Shown in pieces: positions 7,647 to 16,304 of a stretch of DNA of 64,000 nt. The notes under the pieces were generated by a model, which saw nothing but the letters and a program-made list of their open reading frames with translations, made no database searches and was not told the DNA's origin. The position numbers were made by a program, and so were the translations under genes. The stretch's first letter is position 1, and each line of letters begins with the position of its first letter. Origin of the DNA: Sulfurimonas sp. SAG-AH-194-C21. GTDB taxonomy: Bacteria; Campylobacterota; Campylobacteria; Campylobacterales; Sulfurimonadaceae. Where the stretch lies: assembly GCF_029215985.1 (NCBI RefSeq), contig NZ_JAEMVC010000004.1, positions 48,223 through 112,222 on the forward strand, given 5' to 3'.

Positions 7647-9014
7647 ATGCAAATTGAAGAGATTCTAATCATTAAAAATGCTCAAGAAAGTTATGCTATC
7701 TCAACTGATGACATTAACCAAATTTCTAGAGTTCCAGAACTGATGCCTTTACCTTTACGTCCCTATGGTACGAGAGGTTTATGCTCAGTAGGTGGAAATA
7801 TAGTCTCAATGGTTGACATGAATCAACTGCTTAATATTGAAGAAGTTGATATTAAGGATCATAAAAGTAGAGTCATAAGTTTAAATGAAAACCTCTCATC
7901 AAACACACTACTTGTAAGTGATGTATACAATACAGTAGAAATAGACCAAAGTAGAATTGAATACATAAGTAAAGAAGATGATCCTGTTATCGCGATATAT
8001 AAGTATGAGAAGAGTCTTGTGCAAGTACTTTCTTTGGAAAAGTTGTTTTCTAAAATGAATAAGGTCTCTATAGAAGTAGAGGAAATCGCATCAGGTAAGA
8101 TAAAAGATACGTTAAAAACAGAAGAACCGAGTAATCGCTTTCTTATTTTTTCGATGGGAAATGAGCAGTATGCTTTAGAAATTGACTATTTACAAGAGAT
8201 TATATTAGCTGATAATGATTATACGGATGTGGCCGGTAGTGATGATGACTTATTAGGGCTTATAACACTTAGAGATAAGCTACTTATGGTAATAGACTTA
8301 CGAATTTACTATGGGTTTAAACCTCAAGAGAATGATGCTAATAGAATCCTTGTTATTTCTTATAATAATAAAAAAATTGGTTTATGTATAGATGCTATTG
8401 TTGATATTAAAAGTTTTTATAAAAAAGATATAGAGTACCTAAGTGATACATTTGATGGTAATAAAATAGCGGGTGTAATTCATGATGAAGAGAGTATTAT
8501 TTCATTTTTTAATGACAAACTACTCAATGAAATTTTGACTAAAAATGATACCTTTATAGAATCATCAACTAAAAATGATGATGATGATGATGATGATGAA
8601 AATTTTGCAATGGAAGCCATTGTGTTTAAATTGGCCTCAAAAGAGTATGCATTTGATGTACAAAGTGTTGATGAAATTATCGATATTGTAGACTCTACTA
8701 ATGTTGCGTTTACAGACCGTGCCATTGATGGTATTATAAATATTCGTGGGCAAATTGTTACAATGCTTTCTCTGTTTAGTAAGTTAAACATTGATACATA
8801 TGTCAATGAAGAGTCTAAGATTATTGTCTGTAATATTGCAGATAATAGAATAGGATTTGTTGTTGATAGTGTAAGTGACATACTTATCATAAAAGAAGAA
8901 GATATTCGTAAGGAAGATGATCAATACTTTAGTGGTGTGCTCTCTTTAGATGCGGGAGAGAGACTGGTACTACTTATGGATATAGAAAAAATCGTAACTA
9001 AGGAACTAACATAA
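7647..9014 (+). CDS. Coupling protein with three CheW domains
   Basis: About 455 residues forming three consecutive CheW-like beta-barrel domains, roughly 1-145, 160-300 and 325-455. Repeated hallmarks are YAISTDDINQISRVPE, YALEIDYLQEIILAD and YAFDVQSVDEIID at the domain starts, each followed by a GL/GI...V.ML/MVDL strand. CheW domains bridge receptors to CheA; three in one chain could link several partners. A run of seven Asp residues joins domains 2 and 3. The start is ambiguous: a GTG at 7638 is possible, but AGGTG there makes a good ribosome site for the ATG at 7647. The stop overlaps the cheB start (TAATG). Confidence 0.85.
   Translation: MQIEEILIIKNAQESYAISTDDINQISRVPELMPLPLRPYGTRGLCSVGGNIVSMVDMNQLLNIEEVDIKDHKSRVISLNENLSSNTLLVSDVYNTVEIDQSRIEYISKEDDPVIAIYKYEKSLVQVLSLEKLFSKMNKVSIEVEEIASGKIKDTLKTEEPSNRFLIFSMGNEQYALEIDYLQEIILADNDYTDVAGSDDDLLGLITLRDKLLMVIDLRIYYGFKPQENDANRILVISYNNKKIGLCIDAIVDIKSFYKKDIEYLSDTFDGNKIAGVIHDEESIISFFNDKLLNEILTKNDTFIESSTKNDDDDDDDENFAMEAIVFKLASKEYAFDVQSVDEIIDIVDSTNVAFTDRAIDGIINIRGQIVTMLSLFSKLNIDTYVNEESKIIVCNIADNRIGFVVDSVSDILIIKEEDIRKEDDQYFSGVLSLDAGERLVLLMDIEKIVTKELT
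8577..8597 (+). repeat. In-frame (GAT)7 repeat encoding poly-Asp
   Basis: Seven identical GAT codons in the linker between the second and third CheW domains. Slippage would change linker length without shifting the frame. Confidence 0.9.
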
Positions 9015-10084
9015 TGGGAAAAAGCATATTAATTGTTGATGACTCAGCACTTGTTCGAAAACAACTCAGTGAGATGATAGAGACACTCGGATTTGAGATT
9101 GAATTTGCAAAAAATGGAAAAGAAGCTGTAGATAAGGCAACATCTCACCAATATGATGTGATTACTATGGATATAAATATGCCAATTATGGATGGTATCG
9201 AGGCTGTAAGTCAAATAATGCAAGCACAGCCGACACCTATTCTTATGGTAAGCTCTTTAACAACAGAAGATGCAACTATTACTATGGATGCACTTGATCT
9301 TGGTGCAATAGATTACATAGCTAAACCAGGGACTATGAATGTTGGGAAAAATGAAAATCGTGAAGAGATTTTAAGTAAAGTAAGTTCTTTAAGTCGTATA
9401 TCTACAAGACGATTAAAGCGTCAAATGTCAAGACCACCAGTAAGAGAACGCCGTCGAACACAATCTTCAAGTGCAGAGACAAAGGTTTTAGAAGCGAGAA
9501 CATCTAAAGAGATAGAAAAAGTAGTGCTTATCGGTTCATCTACAGGTGGACCAGGTCTGATAGAGCAGATATGCTCTTCTTTACCTGTAAACTTTAAACA
9601 TCCTGTTTGTATAGTACAGCATATGCCTGAGCAGTTTACTGCTGCATTTGCACAGCGTTTAGATAGAGCTGCGATACTTCCTGTTTTAGAATCAAAACAA
9701 AATATGGAACTTTTACCTGGGCATATTTATGTTGCTCGAGGTGGTGTTCATATGCATTTTGCAAAAAAAGTTTCAGGCAAGATAGTTATACGAGAAGAAA
9801 AAGACAAAGGTGCAAGTTTTTTTCAACCAAGTGTAAATGAGATGATGAATAGCGCTGCAGAAGTTTTTGAGTGTAAAAACCTTGTTGGAGTTATACTTAC
9901 TGGTATTGGTGATGATGGTGCTGATGCAATGGTAAGAATAAAAAAAGATGGTGCATACACCATAGCTGAGAGTGAAGAGAGTGCAACTGTATATGGTATG
10001 CCAAAAGAGGCTTATGATAGAGGTGGTGTTTCTGAGCAACTTAGCTTTAAAGATATACTTAAAAAAGTATCTACATTAAGATAA
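9014..10084 (+). CDS. cheB: Protein-glutamate methylesterase CheB
   Basis: 356 residues with an N-terminal receiver (Asp9/Asp10, phospho-acceptor Asp53 in TMDINMPIMDG, Lys104 in AKPG) and a C-terminal CheB esterase domain. The catalytic triad is visible: Ser176 in GSSTGG, His203 in VQHMPEQ and the Asp in TGIGDDGADA. It removes methyl groups from receptor glutamates, giving adaptation together with the CheR of the same operon. Unlike some Campylobacterota CheB proteins it keeps its receiver domain. A basic linker (RERRR) joins the domains. Its start overlaps the stop of the triple-CheW gene by one base. Confidence 0.97.
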   Translation: MGKSILIVDDSALVRKQLSEMIETLGFEIEFAKNGKEAVDKATSHQYDVITMDINMPIMDGIEAVSQIMQAQPTPILMVSSLTTEDATITMDALDLGAIDYIAKPGTMNVGKNENREEILSKVSSLSRISTRRLKRQMSRPPVRERRRTQSSSAETKVLEARTSKEIEKVVLIGSSTGGPGLIEQICSSLPVNFKHPVCIVQHMPEQFTAAFAQRLDRAAILPVLESKQNMELLPGHIYVARGGVHMHFAKKVSGKIVIREEKDKGASFFQPSVNEMMNSAAEVFECKNLVGVILTGIGDDGADAMVRIKKDGAYTIAESEESATVYGMPKEAYDRGGVSEQLSFKDILKKVSTLR

Positions 10085-10100
10085 TGATGGAGGTGAGACA

Positions 10101-10724
10101 ATGGCATTAGTTAAAAAACATGTAAAACAAGTTGTAGAAGAGTTAGTAACATATACAAATTTAGATGATGCTACAGAAGCTTTTAATGCAACTGATGATG
10201 ATTCAGAGAAAGATTATATAATTGATGAAATTGTAAAGTTTCATGCTGGTGGAGAGTTTTTAATTGATTATATTCATCAAGTAGATGCACATAGACCTGT
10301 TTCAACAAAAATTGCTTCTGCAATTTCTTCTATGGATCCAGATGAAGCACCTATTGAAAAAATAATGGAACTACTGAAGCTTGAAAATGCATATATAAGA
10401 AACCTTGGTATCTCAATGTTGAGAGATTTCGGTGATTCTATTAAGTATTATATTGTGAAGTTTTTAATAGGTGATGATAGAGATTTAAGAATCTTTGCTA
10501 TTAATGTTTTAGGTGATGTGAGTTTTAGTGAATCAAGAGAGATGTTGTTAGAACTACTTGAGACTGAAGAAGATATAAATGTGGCTATGACAGCAGTAGA
10601 TTACATGGGTGAGATTGGTGAAGTTAAGGACATTCCTCTTTTAGAGTCTTTAAAGACACGTTTTAAAGATGAAGTTTATGTAGAGTTCGCCGTTGATGGT
10701 GCAGTTACAATGATAAAAGGATAA
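10101..10724 (+). CDS. HEAT-repeat protein of chemosensory operon
   Basis: 207-residue acidic all-helical protein. From about residue 70 it shows HEAT/PBS-lyase-like repeats: units with IRNLGISMLRDFGD, LRIFAINVLGDV and VAMTAVDYMGEIGE recur about every 30 residues. Such solenoids bind other proteins. Its location between cheB and cheR suggests it acts in or on the adaptation machinery or array assembly, but no function is established from sequence. AUG is preceded by GGAGG. No membrane segment. Confidence 0.75.
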   Translation: MALVKKHVKQVVEELVTYTNLDDATEAFNATDDDSEKDYIIDEIVKFHAGGEFLIDYIHQVDAHRPVSTKIASAISSMDPDEAPIEKIMELLKLENAYIRNLGISMLRDFGDSIKYYIVKFLIGDDRDLRIFAINVLGDVSFSESREMLLELLETEEDINVAMTAVDYMGEIGEVKDIPLLESLKTRFKDEVYVEFAVDGAVTMIKG

Positions 10725-10729
10725 AAAGT

Positions 10730-11560
10730 ATGGCTTACTTGTTATCTAAAGAAAATTTTACCAAAATGGGTGAGTTTATTTATAGAAAAAGTGGTATCCA
10801 CTTAGAAATGAGTAAACACTACGATAAGTTGGCAAAATTTATTGACAGTAGAGCACTTGAACTTGGACTTGAAAACTTTAGAAAGTATTTTTTTAAGCTG
10901 CGTTTTGAAGATAAAGAAGGTTTAGAGTTTCAAGAACTTATGAACGCTATTACGGTAAATGAGACATACTTTTTTAGAGAAAAAGATCAGTTTGAAGTTC
11001 TTGTAAATAAAATTTTACCAGAGTTACATGCAAAATTACCAGCTTCGAAACCCTTGAGAATTTTATCTTCTCCTTGTTCAACAGGTGAAGAGCCGTATTC
11101 TATTATTCTTCATATTGTTGAAGAAGGAAAGGTAGTCGAAGAGAGAGATATTGAAGTTGTTGGTATTGATATTGATTCTACTGTTATTAAAAAAGCACAG
11201 ATTGCTAAGTATAGTGACAGGTCAATTCATGCAATACCTAAAGATATTCTTGCCAAGTGGTTTAAAAAGAGAGCACTTGGTTACGAACTGGGTGAAGACT
11301 TACAGGGGAGTGTTGATTTTCAAGTTGTTAATATATTTGACAAAGCGCAAATGCGTAAACTTGGAAAGTTTGATATTATTTTTTCAAGAAATATGCTTAT
11401 CTATTTTGATGATGCATCAAGAAAAGAAGTTGCAATGACATTTTATGACATGCTCAATCCAGGTGGTTATGTCCTTTTAGGACATGCTGAATATATGAGT
11501 CGAATTGTTTCGGTATTTAATGCCAAAAAGATCGACAGTACTTTAATATATCAAAAATAA
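10730..11560 (+). CDS. cheR: Chemoreceptor glutamate methyltransferase CheR
   Basis: 276 residues. The N-terminal CheR_N helix bundle is followed by the SAM-dependent catalytic domain with ITVNETYFFREKDQF, SSPCSTGEEPYS (SAM-binding loop), VVGIDID and FDIIFSRNMLIYF. It methylates receptor glutamates using S-adenosylmethionine and opposes CheB. It starts 5 bases after the HEAT gene. There is no C-terminal TPR extension. The double-tip receptor has no obvious C-terminal CheR tether pentapeptide. Confidence 0.97.
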   Translation: MAYLLSKENFTKMGEFIYRKSGIHLEMSKHYDKLAKFIDSRALELGLENFRKYFFKLRFEDKEGLEFQELMNAITVNETYFFREKDQFEVLVNKILPELHAKLPASKPLRILSSPCSTGEEPYSIILHIVEEGKVVEERDIEVVGIDIDSTVIKKAQIAKYSDRSIHAIPKDILAKWFKKRALGYELGEDLQGSVDFQVVNIFDKAQMRKLGKFDIIFSRNMLIYFDDASRKEVAMTFYDMLNPGGYVLLGHAEYMSRIVSVFNAKKIDSTLIYQK

Positions 11561-11581
11561 TTTAATAAAAAGGAAAAAATA

Positions 11582-11956
11582 ATGCCATTAGTAATATTTG
11601 TAGATGATAGTGAGACCGCTTTAGCGTCAACGAGAATGGTTACCAACTCAATGCCTATAGAGGTAAAACAGTATACAGAAGCTCAAGTTGCCCTCGCTGA
11701 GATAAAAGCAGGAATGACTCCAGATTTAATTATAACAGACTTAAATATGCCTGTAATGAATGGTTTTGAGTTTTTAAAAGAGTTACGAGCAGTGCCGGCA
11801 ACGAAAAGAACACCCACATTGATGCTAACAACTGAAACAAAACCAGAATTAAAACAACAGGGTAAAGCACTTGGTCTTACAGGCTGGATAGTAAAACCAT
11901 TTAATCCAGCACAGCTTAAACAAGCTATATCTAGAGTACTGCGTTTACCTGCATAA
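11582..11956 (+). CDS. Single-domain response regulator (CheY-like)
   Basis: 124-residue receiver domain with the acidic pair Asp8/Asp9, phospho-acceptor Asp53 in ITDLNMPVMNG, switch Thr in MLTTET and conserved Lys in VKPFNP. No output domain, so it acts by protein contact. It differs clearly from the second CheY-like protein of this operon (12366-12734) and could be a phosphate sink or act on a different target. Confidence 0.92.
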   Translation: MPLVIFVDDSETALASTRMVTNSMPIEVKQYTEAQVALAEIKAGMTPDLIITDLNMPVMNGFEFLKELRAVPATKRTPTLMLTTETKPELKQQGKALGLTGWIVKPFNPAQLKQAISRVLRLPA

Positions 11957-11966
11957 GGGATATAAG

Positions 11967-12359
11967 ATGATGATGCTTGAATCGATAGATGAATTACTGA
12001 GTCATATTAAAGATGTGCAGCTGGATGTTATAGAGTTGTCTAGTGAATCTTTAATGAAAATGAGTGCTTTTATGGAAAAGAATGGACTTGAAATTGATGA
12101 AGATATTTCGACTGCTCTTCAGTACCAAGATATTATAACGCAGCAGTTAAATGCAACTATTGAAGCTATTGAGAGTATGAAGCAGAGCATTGATATGTTT
12201 TCGCATGCTTTTAAAAGCGATGAGGGTTTAGCACAGCAGAGTATTGTGAAATTGCAAGAAAAGTTACAAGTGACGCTTAAAGAAGCAAAAGAGAAGAAAA
12301 GTAGATTTTCTGGTAAACACTCAGCAGAACATGCTGATGATGAAATAGAATTTTTTTAG
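11967..12359 (+). CDS. Short CheZ-like CheY phosphatase (candidate)
   Basis: 130 residues, predicted as a helical hairpin with an acidic C-terminal tail. LQYQDIITQQL at 51-61 carries Asp55 and Gln59 in the D-x-x-x-Q arrangement of the CheZ active site (QDFQDLTGQ in Escherichia coli, Asp143/Gln147). The chain ends in an acidic segment and FF, like the CheY-binding C-terminal peptide of CheZ. It is far shorter than classical CheZ (about 214 residues). It sits directly between two receiver genes, which fits a phosphatase. The call rests on motif and context; an uncharacterised four-helix protein is the alternative. Confidence 0.65.
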   Translation: MMMLESIDELLSHIKDVQLDVIELSSESLMKMSAFMEKNGLEIDEDISTALQYQDIITQQLNATIEAIESMKQSIDMFSHAFKSDEGLAQQSIVKLQEKLQVTLKEAKEKKSRFSGKHSAEHADDEIEFF

Positions 12360-12365
12360 GAGAAT

Positions 12366-12734
12366 ATGATGTCAACAATAATGGTTGTAGATGATTCAAA
12401 AACGGTAAGAAACTATCATAGTGCTATACTCAAGTCAATGGGTATGGAAATAGTAGAAGCTGAAAATGGCATGGAAGCACTTGAAAAAAGTTTAGGTGCC
12501 CAGATAGACTTGTATCTCGTTGATGTAAATATGCCAATTATGGACGGATATTCTTTTATAAAAGATTTACGCAAACAAGAAGAACATAAGAATGTACCTG
12601 TGATTATGGTTACTACTCAAGCTAAAGAAGAAGATAAGATAAATGCTTACAAAGTTGGAGCAAATCTTTTTGAAACTAAACCTATAAAACCTGACCAACT
12701 TCAAGCATATATAGATATTTTAGTAAAGAAATAG
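12366..12734 (+). CDS. cheY: Chemotaxis response regulator CheY
   Basis: 122-residue receiver with Asp9/Asp10, phospho-acceptor Asp53 (LVDVNMPIMDG), switch Thr in IMVTTQ and Lys in KPIKP. It is followed after 9 bases by cheA, so it is the likely main phospho-acceptor of that kinase. Whether it binds the flagellar switch or has another output cannot be told from sequence. Two adjacent ATG codons (12366 and 12369) follow AGGAG; either could start translation. Confidence 0.9.
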   Translation: MMSTIMVVDDSKTVRNYHSAILKSMGMEIVEAENGMEALEKSLGAQIDLYLVDVNMPIMDGYSFIKDLRKQEEHKNVPVIMVTTQAKEEDKINAYKVGANLFETKPIKPDQLQAYIDILVKK

Positions 12735-12743
12735 GAGAACATT

Positions 12744-15518
12744 ATGGATCAATTATTAGAACAATTTTTAAGTGAAGCCCGTGAAAACTTAGCCTTTATC
12801 GATCAAAACATTGCTGAGATTGGTGGTGATGACCCCGAATTACTCAACTCAGTATTTCGTGCTGCACATACACTCAAAGGTGGAAGTGGTATTGTCGGTT
12901 TTGAAGCTGTTAAAAATATCACGCACCATGCAGAAGATTTACTTGATATGCTTCGTGGTGGTAAGTTAGAGTTTAAAGAATCTATGGTTGAAGTACTCTA
13001 TGATGCTTTTGATGAAGTAGTTAACTTAATTGAAGCCGCTGAAGAAACAGGTGATATTGTTGAAGCAGATGAAGAAACAATAGCTACTTTAGTCGCTAAC
13101 TTAAGTGCACAAATGGGCAAAGAAGTTGAAGGTGAGAAAGTGTGGGCTTGTCCATTTACTTATGCAGATAGAGAAGATGTCCTTAATCTACCTCTGGGTA
13201 CCTTACGGGGTGTAAATAGTGCTAAAGCTAATTTTAACAATACTGAAGTAGATGAAATCTTTTGTAATGAGCCAAACTTATATGCAGTAACTTTTGACAT
13301 AGATGATTCATGTATGGTTTACGGAAATGATCCTGTTTATACACTAAGTCTACTTGGTGATAAAGTTCTTGGTGTCTTTTCATGTATGGGTGATGAAAAT
13401 GCGAAGGGTGTTCTCAGCGGAACTGAAGATGAAGATGGACTTTTACTAAAAACTTCTTTAGTTGCATTTATCCATGCTACATATGAAGAGATAGAAGATT
13501 CATTATTTAACTTTATTGATGAGTTGACTTTTTTACCTCTAGATATAAATAGTTTGTTGAGTATCTCAAACGGAGATACCGGTCTTCAGATAGACTCATT
13601 AAAAGAGTTAGCTAGTATTGCTGAAGATTTAGACTTGAATGCTATAAAAGATGAAGTCTCAAGTGCTATGGATCTTGTAGGTGTGGATACAATTCAGTAT
13701 GCTAAAATAGAGCGCTTTTTAGACATAGTTGGATTGATAAAAGAAGAAGATACAGCTAAACTAGGTGCTTTTTTCTCCTCTTTATCCATAGGTGAAGCAT
13801 ATACTAATAGTGCTGAAGTAAGTCAAGAAGCAGTTGTAGGTACTGATACAAAAGTTGAGAAAAAAGATGAAACACAATTTGAAGTCTCAGCAGAAGAACT
13901 AGATGAAAATATCAAACCTGTTTTACATAGTATCTTTGAACAGCAGAAAAAAGCGATAGAATATATTGAGAATGATGAAGATTTACTTCGTGTTGTTGTG
14001 ACACTTGAAAATGCACGAAAATATATACCTGATATGCCGGAGTTAACAACACTACAAGATGTAGAGGCATTTTTAAATACTCAGTTGGGACTAGAAAGCA
14101 GTTCAGTTGAACCTACTCCTGTAGTAGTAGAAGAAGTTAAAACTATACAAAAGAAAGAAGTTGTTGTAGAGAGCGTTGCTAAAATAGTTCCCGAAGTTGT
14201 AAAGCAGGAGAGTGCACCTGCTGTCATAGCCGAAGTGCTTGTGGAAACTCCAAGTGTAAAAGCAGTCAAAACTGTTGCGAAAAAAGCAGTCAAAGAAGAA
14301 AAACAAAAGGCTGTTGTTGGTAAGACTGTAAAAGTAGAACAAGAATCTATTGACTCACTTATGAATGTTGTAGGAGAACTACTTGTTGCGAAAAACTCGC
14401 TTCCATATTTAGCTGATAATGTTGTAGGTATGACACATGAGCAGATTAAACGAGAGATTATGGATAAGTATATCTTTATAAACCGTCTCTCAGAGCAACT
14501 ACAAGACCTTATTATGGGTATGCGTATGCTACCTATTTCTTATGTATTTGATAGATATCCAAAACTTGTTCGTGATATTGCTAAAACATTAAGTAAAAAA
14601 GTGAAGTTAGAGATGATTGGTGGTGAGACGAAGTTAGATAAAAATATGATAGAGATGTTAGCTGACCCTATGATTCACATCATGAGAAACTCACTTGACC
14701 ATGGTATCGAAACACCAGAAACTCGTGAACAAAAGGGTAAGAACCCAATGGGTTTAGTGAAGTTAAATGCATATGCACAGTCTGATAGAATTATTATAGA
14801 AATTGTAGATGATGGTGCTGGAATTAATGTAGAAAAAGTTGCAAGTAAAGTACTAGAAAAAGGTCTTATGACTTCTGAAGAGATTGATGCACTGAGTGAA
14901 AAAGAGATGGCAGAACTAGTACTACTTCCAGGTCTTTCAACTGCTGATTCTATTACAGAGTTTAGTGGACGGGGCGTTGGTATGGATGTTGTAAAAAAAT
15001 CTATCGAGGGCTTTGGTGGAACTATTGGTATTGTTACAAAAGCAAATGTAGGAACTACCATAACACTCGCTATCCCGATGTCTTTAGCTGTTACTTCACT
15101 TCTTCATATAGAGATGAATCATATTCATTATGGTATCCCAATGGATAGTGTAAGTGAAACTGTTAAAATTGAACGCGAAAGTATAGAGTACTTACATAAT
15201 GAACCATTTATTTATATTCGTGGGGATGTAATTCCTCTTCTGTTTATAAAAAGTATGCTTAACGAAGAAGATATGGAAAATAAACCACTTTCAATTGTTG
15301 TTTTAAACATTAAAGACAATTTACTTGCAGTAGTTGTAAATACATTTTTAGGACAACTTGATGTTGTACAAAAACCTCTCGTTGGTATAATGGAAGGACA
15401 TCCACTTTTTAGTGGAACAGCCCTTCTTGGAAATGGACAAATTATTATGGCAATGGATCCATTAGGATTATTAGGTATTAGTCAAAAACTAAAAGAAGAT
15501 ATACAAATAGTAGCATAA
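12744..15518 (+). CDS. cheA: Chemotaxis histidine kinase CheA
   Basis: 924 residues. Domains: N-terminal Hpt (P1) with phospho-accepting His42 in AAHTLKGGSG; a P2-like alpha/beta segment around 140-260 (LYAVTFDIDD...GNDPVYTLSLL); a long charged, Val/Lys/Glu-rich linker about 450-535; the P3 dimerisation helices (MNVVGELLVAKNSL); the ATPase with the N box (IMRNSLDHGIE), DDGAGI and GRGVGMDVV; and a C-terminal CheW-like P5. There is no fused receiver, unlike the CheAY proteins usual in Helicobacter and Campylobacter, so this looks like a second, separate system. Cytoplasmic. Confidence 0.96.
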   Translation: MDQLLEQFLSEARENLAFIDQNIAEIGGDDPELLNSVFRAAHTLKGGSGIVGFEAVKNITHHAEDLLDMLRGGKLEFKESMVEVLYDAFDEVVNLIEAAEETGDIVEADEETIATLVANLSAQMGKEVEGEKVWACPFTYADREDVLNLPLGTLRGVNSAKANFNNTEVDEIFCNEPNLYAVTFDIDDSCMVYGNDPVYTLSLLGDKVLGVFSCMGDENAKGVLSGTEDEDGLLLKTSLVAFIHATYEEIEDSLFNFIDELTFLPLDINSLLSISNGDTGLQIDSLKELASIAEDLDLNAIKDEVSSAMDLVGVDTIQYAKIERFLDIVGLIKEEDTAKLGAFFSSLSIGEAYTNSAEVSQEAVVGTDTKVEKKDETQFEVSAEELDENIKPVLHSIFEQQKKAIEYIENDEDLLRVVVTLENARKYIPDMPELTTLQDVEAFLNTQLGLESSSVEPTPVVVEEVKTIQKKEVVVESVAKIVPEVVKQESAPAVIAEVLVETPSVKAVKTVAKKAVKEEKQKAVVGKTVKVEQESIDSLMNVVGELLVAKNSLPYLADNVVGMTHEQIKREIMDKYIFINRLSEQLQDLIMGMRMLPISYVFDRYPKLVRDIAKTLSKKVKLEMIGGETKLDKNMIEMLADPMIHIMRNSLDHGIETPETREQKGKNPMGLVKLNAYAQSDRIIIEIVDDGAGINVEKVASKVLEKGLMTSEEIDALSEKEMAELVLLPGLSTADSITEFSGRGVGMDVVKKSIEGFGGTIGIVTKANVGTTITLAIPMSLAVTSLLHIEMNHIHYGIPMDSVSETVKIERESIEYLHNEPFIYIRGDVIPLLFIKSMLNEEDMENKPLSIVVLNIKDNLLAVVVNTFLGQLDVVQKPLVGIMEGHPLFSGTALLGNGQIIMAMDPLGLLGISQKLKEDIQIVA

Positions 15519-15526
15519 GGAGCTTT

Positions 15527-16294
15527 GTGATGACAGATTTAATTGTTTTTAGTGTTGCTGAAAATAAATATGCAATGAATATTGAAAATGTTCAGCGTAT
15601 TATAGAGTCAACCTCTCTGACTACTATTCCTAATGCTCATGCATTTATTGATGGAATGATGTCTTATGAAGAGAAGGTCATAAAAGTACTCAGTTTTCGT
15701 AAACTGATACAGATGAATACATATAAAAATGATTTAGAGATTCTTTTTGAAGGTCTAAAAAAAGGACATGCTGAGTGGATAGCTTCTCTAAAAATTTCTT
15801 TAGAAACTGGTGCTACTTTCTCAAAAACATTAGACCCTCATGCCTGTGGACTTGGTAAATGGATAGACACATTTACTGCATATGATGATAAGGTCATAGA
15901 GATTTTAAATGAGCTTATGGAGTATCATAAGCAGCTTCATATAACAGGTTCAATTGCACTAGATATGTATAAAAAAGATGAGGAAGAAGCACTTAGAATG
16001 TTTAATGTAGATATTGCACAAATATATGCACATACTATGGGTGCACTTGAATCATTTACTCAAGAGTTAGACTTAGTCGCTGATTCACTTCAAAAGTTGA
16101 TTATTTACGAGAATGAAGGTGCTTTTTTTGCTATTAAAGTAGATACTATTGAAGATATCGCTCATGTTGATGAGAGTGATTTTACCAACTCAACTGAAAA
16201 GCATGAATCAAGTGACTTTTTAGAATTAGATAATGTTTTAGATTTAGACGGTGTTTTAATTAATGTAATTAAAACAATAAAACTACCAAGGTAA
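15527..16294 (+). CDS. CheW domain split by a CZB zinc-binding domain
   Basis: 255 residues. Residues 1-65 match the first half of a CheW domain (LIVFSVAENKYAMNIENVQRIIES) and about 190-255 resemble the second half (LIIYENEGAFFAIKVDTIEDI). Between them lies a CZB domain with its signature: HAEW (His81), CGLGKW (Cys107) and HKQLH (His134, His138), the usual His/Cys/His/His zinc site. CZB zinc-thiolate centres are known to respond to reactive chlorine or zinc in MCPs and in the diguanylate cyclase DgcZ. The protein would therefore sense within the coupling layer itself. It follows cheA by 8 bases. GGAG precedes the ATG. Confidence 0.85.
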   Translation: MMTDLIVFSVAENKYAMNIENVQRIIESTSLTTIPNAHAFIDGMMSYEEKVIKVLSFRKLIQMNTYKNDLEILFEGLKKGHAEWIASLKISLETGATFSKTLDPHACGLGKWIDTFTAYDDKVIEILNELMEYHKQLHITGSIALDMYKKDEEEALRMFNVDIAQIYAHTMGALESFTQELDLVADSLQKLIIYENEGAFFAIKVDTIEDIAHVDESDFTNSTEKHESSDFLELDNVLDLDGVLINVIKTIKLPR

Positions 16295-16304
16295 GGAAAA
16301 TAAG

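Noticed and set aside
14081-15061. Open frames of 70-128 codons on the minus strand within cheA
   Set aside because: They oppose clearly conserved CheA domains and have biased composition typical of antisense shadows.
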